Positions 10,449-22,045 of a DNA stretch of 64,000 nucleotides are shown piece by piece. The DNA is taken from NCBI GenBank assembly GCA_013397845.1, contig VZTG01006403.1, forward strand, positions 310,001-374,000. The letters are read 5' to 3'. Under the pieces are notes generated by a model that saw only the letters and a list, made by a program, of their open reading frames with translations, was not told where the DNA came from and did no database searches. Positions within the stretch are counted from its first letter, which is position 1. Each line of letters begins with the position of its first letter. Both the position numbers and the translations under genes were made by a program. Source of the stretch: Melanocharis versteri. Its lineage: Eukaryota; Chordata; Aves; Passeriformes; Melanocharitidae.

Positions 10449-13428
10449 GCAGTACTTAATCAGGGATGTGAAAAGGACCAGACTGAGCCCTAAGACAGGA
10501 CTTTTCCATATGGTTTAGTAATTAAAGAGCAGAATGTACACTGTCATGGATCTGTAACTGAAGATTATAGATTCCTTTAGAGTTTTTTTGCGGTTTCAGC
10601 GGGTGTCTCTTGTATGATATTTTACAAATGCAAGCTGGGGACTTTTTTCAGCTGCTGTTCTTGTGTTGTGCAGTCACATGCAAAGCAAGCTGAATGCTGT
10701 GATGAATGAAGTGGTGTTTATCTTTGTGACCCTGATGACGGATAAAGTACCACCTCCTTCATCTCGTGCTTTGTGTGTGGTTTCTACTTTGAGGCTCTGT
10801 GATTTGACTTCCTAACTGACTTCTGGATTTTAAGCCTGATGTAGTCAAGGGGGACAGCCAGTGAATCCATGTTCATTCAGTGCCATGGCCCCAGTTAGGT
10901 CTGGATACCTGCTGAAATCAAGCCCTCAATGAGCTCTGCTCCTGCATAATTAAATTGCAAATTTTAAAATAATTGCTTTGAAGCATACTTTATTTAGAGC
11001 TGGCCTATAAATGGAAGTTTATTAACTTGGATTCCCTTTTTAGAGAAGAGTGGTATATCATATAATTCTGCTTTTGTTTGAAAGAATCAAATCTCTGCTG
11101 TCATTGTAGTTATTTTTTTTTAGCGCAAAAGTAATTGCTGAAGTGGTTTCTGCTTCTGGATATGAGTGCGGAGGGGTGACCAAAAACTTCCCTGATAGTT
11201 TTCTTCTAACAGCTGCTGCAGGGGAAGAGAAAGGTGGGGGAAAGGGAAGGCAAAAACAGCTGTGGCATTTGCAGCGTTGTATTTCTTGTGTCAAATAGAT
11301 GGCAGCAGAGCGTTGTACACAATGGAGCAGCTCCATCCTGGAATGGAAATGGGGGGGAATGACACTTCAAGCTGACTTGTATCAACTGCAGCCTTGAAAG
11401 ACTTGTCGTTAGGCATAAAATAGGGAAGAAAGCTACTATTGATAGTGCAGGCGCATAGAGGATGAAGAAGGGTATGAGATGCTATAAAGTACTGAATTTC
11501 TGGAGTAGTCCCAGGTGGCAAAACTTAATCTTTTAAGGTATGTCATCCACTCATGCAACATGATTGAAATCAGCTAACATAATATGCGTGTCAAAATAAA
11601 GAGACAGAAAGAAAAAGAAAGTATTCACAAGTTGCAACTGAAAGTGATATACAGCTGCCTTGGGGTACTGTAGGAGTTGGCCAGAAAGCCTATTTTTTAG
11701 TTAAGCGAGTTAGAGAAAGGAAATGTCAGTCCTCAATCAGGCAAGCATTCTTTGGTAAGGTTTACTTAAATGTCAGCATTCTTAGGAAAAGAGCTGCAGT
11801 CTGCTCTGATCCCCAAAATCAGATTTGCTATTAAAATAGTTCAAGCTGCAGATCTGTTTCTAGAAGTGTTTGATTAATAAAACTAGTCCAGAGTTTGGCT
11901 TAGTATTTATTAAGTACAAAATTAATGGCTGCAAAATAGCTGCAGTCATCGTAGGCATTAACATATTTTGTTGTATGCTCATCTGCATCTAAAATTTTGG
12001 AGTAGGGCGATCCCAAAATGAAAGGTGGAATTGAAGGCTTTGATGTCAATGATTGCTCAAGCCCTCAGATTTTAAAGTATCATAGCAGAAAGATAGAAAA
12101 GAAGTTGAGAAATTATTATTTGTAGTATAGCATGACGAGTCTAGAAATTATGTCAAGGCTAGAAAAGTCAAAATGGGGTGCTATCTTAAATTTGTGTTTT
12201 ATTTTATTTCTCTTACAGCTCTGAGTGCAACCATCCTGGCTGAGCATTAGCTTTACTGGTTATATTTATGATAGACCTCGTTAAGGGTTTACTTTCTGTA
12301 AATGTGCTTTTTAACCCAGCTGCCTGAATGACTATTGCAGCAGCTTGGGGATATCTGGCAGGTTTCTGTTTTGATAAGAACTTGTTTCTCATATAATTAC
12401 ATTTCTTTTCCTCAGTTTTGATATTTTAGTGATCCATCCACCCTCTTCATCAAGCTATTAAGAAACCCAAACCACTGTGTAATTTATTTTTTACAGGTTT
12501 AAAGAAAATTATATTTGACTCGCTTTGAAGTGTTGCAAATCGTGCTAGCTGCTGCAGTTTACTGAGATTGGAGGGTTACACAGATCTGCAAGAGTATAGG
12601 TGATTTTCAGTGTCGTTCATCATACCCTGTGGGAAATGTTAATATAACAGCTCTGACTTTTGGAGCTTTTTCATTCTGCTTAAATTACTGCTTGTGCAGA
12701 AGAATGAGCGTGTCTCTGTGTGTTTTGGTTTTTTATTAATTTGCTTATTTTATTGTTATTTAATGTCTTAAAGTGGCAACTTTAAGAAAAATCTAGGTAT
12801 AACAATTATATGCTGTATCTGCCCTATGAACACTGGTCAAGCTATTAAATTAAGGAAATGCATGGGATTTTTTTGATGAGTAACAGTATGAAGCTATTTT
12901 AATAAATTTTTTCTTTTGCTAAGTGTTAAATCTGTTGTATAATTTAAAATTTTTTTCCTTGTGTCTCTGAACATGCTTCCATGGAAACTTATTAAATTCT
13001 TGGAAGAAATAACATGGTTGTGTTTTTATATTTTTACAAACCATTTACTAAGCTGCTGTTCGGAACACTAGAAATGGAAGCTATGAAAATCTGTGACTAC
13101 GCAATAATACATGCATTGCACTGATTGTCTAGATGAATTATGTTGGCAGAACAAATGCAAACTTTTTAAAATAAGCAGTTCCAAAACTCTTTCGGTAATT
13201 CCTCTTGAGGCTAAATGCTACAGACTGCTATTGAAGCCAAACCTCATTGAAATGTTTGCAAGGGGGTTGCTGGGGAGGGAGGGTTGTTGTTGTCTCTTGC
13301 CACTTCTCCATTGAGGCAAGGATATTAGCTTGAATGACATCATTTAATTTTCTCAATTTTGAAATGGTGTATTTGCATAACAAAGCAGTATTTCTTTTTT
13401 TCCTTTAGTTTCATTAGAACTGTCGGGG

Positions 13429-13447
13429 TGTATGTGTGTGTGCATGT
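13429..13447 (+). repeat. Short TG-rich microsatellite
   Basis: A GTGTATGTGTGTGTGCATG-type stretch, imperfect and short. Confidence 0.75.
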
Positions 13448-16400
13448 TTCCAGTCTTCTTGCTGAGTAACGCTAGATTTGTTCTTTGTTCTGTGTAAGTT
13501 TGGCTTTGTGGTTTATGCAACTTTAAAAATGTATGTATATCCTCCCAACTTCCTTCATCTGTGGAAGAAATAGACTGTGCGTCTTAAAGCTTCTAGGTGT
13601 TTTACAGGCATGCAAAACAAGAGAAATAAAGTATTTTCTGCAGTAAAAAATGGTTTCGTTTATTTTCTTAGTGCATAAAACAGCATTGAGAAAACTTAAA
13701 TCACACAAAACATTTCTGTAAAAGAACTGTTGCAGTGAGATGTGCACAGTCGAACTCACAGAATCCCTGTGATTTAGAATGTCTGTGTGGCCAGGAGTGA
13801 CAGAACAGAGATTAATTCCGCTGTTACAATAGTCCATGGGCACAACTTTCTATTTTTCCTTGAGCATCTTAGAAATTGAAGGAAGAGGAAGCATTATTTG
13901 TTTATAAGTTCCAGAACTCTAGTGAGACTTTTTTTTTTGCTACTTCATTATTGTCAGTAAATGTTGTGGTTAGGAAAAAGTGAAAGTTGTCATTTTGGGA
14001 TGTTTAGGATCTCTTGGTGTTGCGTTCATTTTTATTTTTATAGCAAAAATTTGAGAGAATCTGTACAGAATATTGTATCTTAACTGAGAGTCTCTTGTGA
14101 ATGAGGTGATTGTTTGCTTTGTAAACAGTGTACATCTGGTATTTATTGATAATCCATCTGAATTAGGAATCAGAATGGTTAAAATACTGTTGCTACAGTT
14201 TAATCTTATTGTGATGATGCTGTGTTATATTTTATAAGGCAGAAAACAGCTATTCAGGAAATTTCTTGGTTTTCTTTAGAGCTGAACATAGGAACTTATC
14301 CCTGCTTGTGCAAAACACTCAGGTCTGGAACGAGAGAAATTCTTGATATGTGTTTGTGCTCTAAAATTTGTAGAGATTAGGTATGTTTTATGTAATAGCT
14401 GATTATTTGGAAAAAGCTTAATTTAAAAAAAAAAATCCAGTACTGTCTTCTCTTACATTAGGAACACCCCAGTTTCAATTAGTTTTAATCGCTCCAACTT
14501 TTTGAAGTGGAGCTGTATTGAGCATCTTTGGTGATGGACTTGGACTCCAAAAGACTAGCTAGAGCAACAGGAGTAGTCTAGTGGTTTATCTTCCTATACA
14601 ACTATGCCTACTAGCTTTCCATTACCCTATTTTTCATTAAGTATTTACCAAATATATTGGCTTGCATAATTGAATTGTGAATGTCTGAACTGCATTTTTC
14701 CTGTAAGTATGTGATGCTGAGAAATAGCATTTTAATTTTAGCCAGACATTCTTGCATAATGTTGCTTCATGGTGATGCAATTTCACTGGCATAGCATCAG
14801 AACAAAGACTACAGCATCAAACAAGGATGTAAAAACAAATTAAAGGATGCTAGAAGCTTTAAGCACTGCTTTAAAGATTTTAATATGCTTAATATTCTTG
14901 AATTTTTTTAAGCTCTGTGTGTGTTTGTGTAACAAGCTGTGAGTTCTGTGGAGCTTTTCTAATTTTATATTGGTGTAATATTTTTCCTTTGACTTGTTTC
15001 TAAAACTCCACTGTGGCAAAGAACATCCACCAGAAATGATGTATTTTAATTACAAGGCATATGCAACCTATGTATTTAGTTAGCTGGGCAGTAAAATTTA
15101 ATTGCAAGGCTCTAAAAATGCTCCTGAAAACATTGCATACATTCAGCATACCTAAGTCTTTGGAGCTAGTAAAAGATTCAGTTAGTTTACTAAATCCACA
15201 TTATCTAAAATCCCAATTCCATTGAAAAAAATAGAATAAATAAAATTTGCGTTGGGTAAAGGATAATGTACTATGCTAATTTTTTATGATTCTGATCTAT
15301 ACTGCTGCCTCTTCCATGTCTAAACTTGAATTACAGCAGCAGTCTTTGCAAGTTTATCTGAAATAAAAAGGTATATAATTCTTCCTGCAGATTTCAAAAG
15401 TTACAACTTAATTGAAAAAATACAGTATGTAAATAGCTGATAAATGAGATTTATTTTCAAAAGTACTATGCAAGGAATTCTGTAAAACACTTCAAGTTTG
15501 TTTTGTTTGGTTTTTTTTTTTTTCCCACGTACTAGATATTCCTGAAGCTGGTTGCAATACTTTTAACGAAAAAAAAATGGGACTAATTGACTTGTCATGA
15601 GGTGTGATCTGAAGGCGACTCACATCACTGGCAGACATGCTTCGTAGTGCTTGGGAGCATTTCATGCTTGCAGGTTTTTGTTACTGTATTCTGTCCAATA
15701 CTTTGATTTTGTTCAGCCATCAGTATTTCTAGGTGTTGTGCGTTTTCATTTTGTCACATTTAGATGCACCGTTACTGAATGCTGCAAATTCCAGTGAATG
15801 GTTGCATTTTATAATGCTACTATATATGTTTCTGCATTGTATTTTTTAATAGCTTGTGATGATAAGGTATATGTATTAGAAATTTGGACTGTAATTGCTG
15901 AATGCTAATTAGGATTTAAAAGAACGTCATACAAGTCAGTTGAAGACGAACTTTGGGTGGTTTTTGGAGAATTGCATACTGTTAACTGTGTTTAAATTGT
16001 GTAAGTAGTTTATTACTTGTAATTCGTTGCCTTACATTTGTGGTTAAGGTACTGAACTAGAATTCCTCTATAAATATTAGTGTAGGGTATTCTTTATTTT
16101 TACTGAATAAGTCAAAGCAAATTATTTGAACTTTCTCTCTAATGCTTCAGTTTAAAATAAATAATTGAAAATCTGATGGTTAGCATCAAGTCATATTGAA
16201 GTCAAAATTTCCCAATAATGACATGCAACTGATTAATAGAAGCTATTTATGATAGTAGCAGTGTAGATTTAGCAATCTAGGAATAGTAATATTGTTGGTT
16301 GAAATTTAATGGTTGAAAAATCCATGTAACAATATCTAGTATGAAAACCCATCCTCATTCACAGGGCAATTTTTCCATTGATTCAATGGTTTCCTTAATA

Positions 16401-18903
16401 AAGCTGAAATATTTTTAATCCATGAATGGTTTGCTTTAAAACAAAAAAGTAGGGGGGAGGAGAAGCAAAAGAAAATTTAATATAATGAGACCCATTGATA
16501 AAACAAAATTGCCTGCAATATATTATCCTCTCTGTCAGCAAGTATAGATTAAAGTTGACTTTTCTTTTGTAAGCAAATGCCAATGTTTTTATAGGAGGGG
16601 TATCTTTCTTAATGATATGTTACATATGCATATTTACTGTTAGGTGTTAACATGTTCACAAAGAGCACTGTTAACAAAGTGAAATGTGGCTTTCTAATGC
16701 CATGGAGTATAAATAATTTGAAGATTTAAAGGTTGCAAGGACAATATATCGAAAATACAATTACATTTCAAGGCAAGGAAGCAATTGAAATTTAATTAAA
16801 TGTAGCTTAACTTTTAATTTATGGTTAGATTTATATTTTTTTGTATAAGCTGGCACTTTTGGTTTTGTGGGGTGTGGAAGGATGAACACTTTGCCTTTAA
16901 TATTTGAAGAGGAACTTTTTCCATAGTGTCATTAAGTGTCGTGAATTAAAACGTCGCAAGTAATTTTTAATCTTTTTGAAGTAGCTTTCATTTGTACGCC
17001 TACGAGTTTGAAAAAACCATCCCAAAGTGCACATGGATGTGAGTAAACTTGGCTGTCACTGAGCACCTTTGCTGAGGTGCCCTTCGTTTCGTTTGTGTGT
17101 TAATCTCTGCCTGCTGTGTTGGGTATGTGGCAAGGCCTCCAGCACAGAGGATACTTCTCCACGTATCTTCTGAACCTTAAGTGGGCTCTGCTGTGGTTGT
17201 AACATCTCTTCTGGATGGCAGCATCGTGCTCTAATGTCAGGCCATAGTTTAAATGAAGCAGTTAAGTGGAAATACATTATTTGATTCACTTCCACCACTA
17301 CATGGTTCGGCACCGTCCTTCAGACTAAGCTTTCTGACGTGCTTTTTCTTGGCTTTAATTGGACTGGTGTTTGCAAAGCGCTGGTGGTGGTTCATGTAGG
17401 TTCTTGATCTCCATGAATTAGTGCTAATTTTTTGCCTTTTTTAGCTTTTAGCCTACATGAAGCAATCTGTACAACCTGATTAAATTTGCATAAAGTCGGA
17501 AACTATATACTCGCTAAATTAAATCTGCTCATCTAAGATATCATTTTTGTCAGTATGTTATAAAATTGTAGTTAAAAATGTTTGCTATAAATGGGGGTGG
17601 ATTCATTTTAAAAACTTGAGCACAGATGTTGTTTTTTGTAAGCATAGGCTATAAATAAGGGGAAACTTAAGTGTCTAGGTTTTTTTCTTCAGACAGTCTG
17701 TGGTGGCCTGTTCATATTTTCTTCCCTTTACTGAAATTGGTATTAGTAGATGTATTACTGTATTTGACCAACCTCGCACATAACTAGAGCTAGTTTTAAA
17801 AACCTTTGCTTTAGAAACTGTGATTGAAAATAAGAGGGAATTAGGGAAATAGTTATTTTTGTCAATGACTGTAATTTAAAAGATCTTTGTGAAATGGTAG
17901 TTCTCCCACAGAATTCCAATTGTTGTATTTCTCTTAACTTGGAAGCATATGGTAATTATTTTTAAAATGCTGTGTTTTAAATGAGAAATTGCTTGTCTGA
18001 CAGGCAATGAAATCTGGAGGCTACATGATCTGCACTCTTGCTTTTAATATTAATCAGATGTATTTTATCTACTAACTTCTATTTTTTTCTTTTCCCTGAT
18101 TTGTTTTGTTATAGCACTGTGTGAGAAACTGTTATGCAAAAGATGTGTCAAATTATTATGAGAGAGGATAACAGAAAAGAGTGCTCTGTTAACTGTTTAT
18201 TGAGTTGTTGTTATTAGATACCACATTTCATCCATGTTGTACTGCATCATTATTAGGCTTGGTTGCACTGTGTGGCACAGATTAATTACTTGAAATACCA
18301 TCGAACGTATTTTCTGTATGATAGTAATGCTAAAGATTTTAAGTATTTGTCATGTCATGTGATAAATGTAATGATAATAGTACAAGTACAGTAGATTGGG
18401 TGTTTTATGACATCTAAAACTTACCAAGTTGAAGTACAGAAGCCAGACTGAATGAATTAATCTGTTTCATCTTTTTTCTCCTTTTCTGTCACTTTTTGAT
18501 TTTTGTTCTTTTTATTTTTTAGATGGGTGGTAAACATGGGGAGTATGTGAAAATATTACACTTTGGAACTGATTTAAAGGGCTTTGACTAAAACCATCTG
18601 TTCCCACCTCCTAATCTTCAAGTTGCTCTTGAAAAATAGGCCAAACCTTATCCCAGGGGGGCTAGTGGATAGAACTATCTACAACAATAATAAGATGTAA
18701 AAATACAAAATATACAGATACTGAAAGCTCAGTGATCTGCAGCAGCTCGCTCTTGCTTCTGGATAGTTTTGCAGGTCCTTAATTTGCAGGTTGGCTGAAT
18801 TCCTTAGTGGGAAGGGAGATAGAGGATACACATGGGAGAGAAGTCACCTCTTTGTATGTTAAACAGTATGAAACCAGTAGTATGAAATTTGGAATCTTCA
18901 TTA

Positions 18904-18979
18904 TCCCTGCCCGTAGTGGGGGGGTTGGAACAAGGTGACCTACAAGGTCCCTTCCATCCTGAACCATTTTGTGTTCCTA
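18904..18979 (+). mobile_element. CR1 LINE 3' end, plus strand
   Basis: The sequence runs GGGGGGTTGGAAC, then AAGGTGACC, AAGGTCCCTTCCATCC and ACCATTTTGTGTTCCTA. It matches the standard CR1 3' terminus (GGTTGGAACTAGATGATC, AAGGTCCCTTCCAACC, ATTCTATGATTCT) with substitutions. Only the last ~75 bases survive, the 5' truncation typical of CR1. It is oriented with GMDS. Confidence 0.85.
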
Positions 18980-20252
18980 CGTTGACAGAGAAACTGATGT
19001 TTTACATATTCCCTGCTCTCAGAGCAAGTTAGCAAAGTGTTCCACCGTCTCACGTTTAGGACTAAGAGTGGGTATCTGAACATCACCTTTTTTAAAATAA
19101 AAAGTACTAAATGCTCTGTAACCATCAAAGCAAGACTCAGTGTAAGGATAATGCTTTCTGAGTGGTGGTTTCATGCACAAACCTCCATCAACATCCTGCT
19201 ACACCTTTTCCATGATATGCCTGATCACTAAATAATTCTGTTGCCGACAAGGTGGTTTTAAATGTAAGAGGAGGCTCCTTGGGGCTAATGTTTTGTGTCA
19301 GTCTTCTTGAATCCAAAACAATACTTTAACTGCCATAGGTATTTGTGTGTAGAGTCTTCCACAGCTTAGATTTCTCTATTTGTCATTTCGAATCCTTCTG
19401 AATATAGCTGCAGGGACCAATGAGAATGCAGGTAGAAATACTAGTCCACACCCAAAAAACCCCCCAAAACACCACCAAAGATAAAGAAAATCCCAAAACC
19501 CAAACCAAAACAACGACATTAACTCCCAACAAAAACACTACCAAATAAAAAGGGCTAATGTAAACAGTATACCGTTGTGCAGGTTTATCTGTCTAGTCAA
19601 AATCAAAGCTTTCAGATAAAGCAGTTGGCAGGAACAGCATAGATAAAAGATGATGGAGAATGGAAAATATTTTTCCAGAGTGTTTGTCTTCTGTCAGATT
19701 GCTTAAAAAAGCTGAAGTTGCATCAGAAAATTGTGCAGCATGTTACAGGCGCATTCTCTGTTACAGTGATTTGTGACCTCAGCTCGCTACAACTACGCAA
19801 GCACAGAGTATGCAAAAGCTGAAGCTGGCATAATTGTCACAGTTATGGGAAGAGCGTCTTCACCCTGAGCTAGATAGTCCTTTTTGTGCCAAGTCAACTC
19901 TGAGAGTATTTGTGTTGTTTATGAAAGGCATATCTGGGCTTCATCCCAGGAGACATGAACCACACATCATCAGTGCAGAGGTGCAGTACTTAGGAAGAGA
20001 CAGATCCTAGGCTATGCTGTTTGCTCCTGGAAGATAATAATTCTCCATGCAAGTTTAAGAGCCCAATTTTTTATTTAAATTCAGTTTTTAAAAATGAAAG
20101 AAGGTGTACATCTCTGTCAAACCTAAGCACAAGTTAGCTGTAGGCTTATATAGTCCCCTGGCCAGGAATGTTCAGTTGTATTTGTATGTACGTAGATACG
20201 AGCAGAGGAAGAAAGCCATGGAGATGCTGGTGGTTGTGTATTAAATAAAATT
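18980..20252 (+). other. GMDS intron stretch between two CR1 ends
   Basis: Intronic sequence with one A/C-rich low-complexity tract at 19446-19550 and nothing else recognisable. The frames at 18940-19128 (-) and 19037-19231 (+) overlap in opposite directions and look like chance. Confidence 0.75.
19446..19550 (+). repeat. A/C-rich low-complexity tract
   Basis: About 105 bases made almost only of A and C, with repeated CCAAAA and ACCC units and no strict period. The complementary strand is G/T-rich, like the tracts at 20665-20726 and 62955-63050. Confidence 0.85.
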
Positions 20253-20346
20253 ACGGAATCGTAGTGGTTTGGGTTGCAATGGACCTGTAAAGGTCAGCGT
20301 GTCCAACCCCTCCACAATAAGCAGGATCACCTTCAAATGCTCCAGA
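20253..20346 (-). mobile_element. CR1 LINE 3' end, minus strand
   Basis: On the plus strand this reads ACGGAATCGTAGTGG, GGTTTGGGTTGCAATGGACC, AAAGGTCAGCGTGTCCAACCC and AATAAGCAGG. It is the reverse complement of a CR1 3' terminus, with the terminal octamers at the left edge. It is 5'-truncated at about 20346 and antisense to GMDS. Confidence 0.88.
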
Positions 20347-20664
20347 TTTGGTTGAATATTTTAAGTGCCACAGGAATTTTTTTTTAGCATGCATGGTTAC
20401 TGTTGCGGAAGATTGTGGAATTATTTTTTCCTGTATGTTTCTCAGGTGTTGCTCGGAAGAGAAAGATCCCAAGCATGCAGAAACTTGCATGCTATGCAAC
20501 TGGTGTTGGTACCTGAGCAAACTACTGCTTCAGCTCCTTCTTAGAGCTTTTGACACAGCCTGCTTGCTGTAATGCTGTGATGATTTTGTCTTTCTATTTA
20601 AAACAAACCAAAACAAAAACTACAACCTCATGTGCAGTAATACAGGAATAGTATTTTTCTCATT

Positions 20665-20726
20665 GGGTTTTTGGTTGGTTGGTTGTTTTGTTTGGGGGTT
20701 GTTGTTGTTGTTGTTTGGTTTTTTTT
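20665..20726 (+). repeat. G/T-rich tract with (TTGG)n and (GTT)n
   Basis: A run of TTGG units is followed by five or six GTT units and a T-run. Simple-sequence in nature. Confidence 0.88.
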
Positions 20727-21944
20727 AAATAAGAAGCTACATGTAAAGTTAATATTCTTCATTTTCACCCTGGCTCAGGGTTCTTCATTATTTGCCTATA
20801 AATTATAACATTTTTAATTTAAGGAAAAATAGTTACAGTATGTTTCTCAAAGCTGAAAACAAAGTTGAATGTAATTTGTTGACTTGCCCTCAGGCTGTTT
20901 CACCACCTAGTAACCAGCATCCTGCTTCACCTGTGATGGCATAAAATCTTTACTGAGCAGCTGACAGTGGGTACAAAATACTTTTCTACTCCTTTACACC
21001 CAGCCAGGAGTGTCTTCATGCATAATACTAAAACCCAAAACCTCCTCTCTTCTAATCTAAAAGTCTAACTTTTTTCAAATCCCTCCTGTAGAGACCCACA
21101 CTTCTGAGGCATGTTCCAGCGTAACTGTAGCTAAGAGGCTGCTCTTCCTTTAGCTAGCTCATTGAAAACAAACTTGTGCAGAGCAGAGAAGAGAGATCTA
21201 TCTCTAAGAAAATGGCTTTATTTCATAATGAAAAGCATCAGTGTTAACTGCATCACCAAGGTAGGTAGGATGGCGTGCTGCCGTGCCCCTTTGGGCTGTG
21301 CTGTTAGCACAGACCTGTTGCTCCGTGTGACAAGAGCTGTAGCTCCTCTGTGTCACTTTTGCTGCCTTTCATGTAAGATCTGTTGTTGTGGCATCCGATG
21401 TGCATTTTGTGAGGACCTTTCATCTTGAATGTGAAGTGAAGAAAGCAACAACTTCCATTTATGGTTTCCTACTTCAAAGCATAAGCTGCAGTGAAGAGGT
21501 TCAAAGGTGGGCTGGTCTCACAAGTGCATATGCTTCCCTGCCAGAATGTGTGTGTTACAGCCATTTAGTCTTAGCAGGTATTGCATGGGTCACTTCAGAA
21601 AGTATACTTGCATATTCTAATGAATAGGTTATGTTTATAAAACTGTTCTGGAAAAACAAATGCTTTAGACTTTTTCAAGTGTTGAATTCTGTGGGAATAA
21701 TTCAGACTTTGCAATATGATAACTGTTTTTACTGTGTCAGACACTATTAATAGCACATTCCAATCATGATGTGGCTGTACCCCAAGCTCAAGGGGATTGA
21801 TTATTTTTTTGGTTTGTTTTTCAGAAGAACCCCTGGTTTTCTTTTTATTGCTTTGACTTCTATGTTGAGGTATTTGGGTTTTTTTCCCTGGGACAGTAGT
21901 GCACATCTGGGTTTGTGTTACAGGTGCATGCAGCACTTGCTGTA

Positions 21945-22045
21945 TTGGGTTAGATCAGTGCTCTGCCTGGTGCGTTCCTGGTCATGGCCAGAGCCTGACC
22001 TGTTCCCAGGAGGAGAAAAGGATGGTTTCTCCCTCTTCTTCTTGC
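21945..22045 (+). repeat. Possible ancient sauropsid interspersed repeat
   Basis: The bases TATTGGGTTAGATCAGTG, then CTGCCTGG, TCCTGGTCATGGCCAGAGCC and AGGAGGAGAA resemble a repeat I recall from turtle, crocodile and bird genomes that carries TACTGGGTCAGACCAATGG, CCATCTAGCC, ATCCTGTC and AGTGGCCA. I cannot name the family and the match is degraded. Confidence 0.35.

Larger units (their letters stand above)
7546..18903 (+). other. GMDS intron stretch, repeat-poor
   Basis: About 11.4 kb of intron without a recognised gene or transposon. It contains a local G+C-rich patch at 9030-9250, an A-run at 10434-10448, a short TG repeat at 13429-13447, and AT-rich blocks with homeodomain-like TAATTA cores (for example 10947-10952, and around 15040-15150 and 16680-16830). 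The open frames here, the longest being 8954-9265 (+, 103 codons), 10030-10359 (+, 109 codons) and 13523-13843 (-, 106 codons), show no domain I recognise and lack convincing exon boundaries. Confidence 0.7.
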
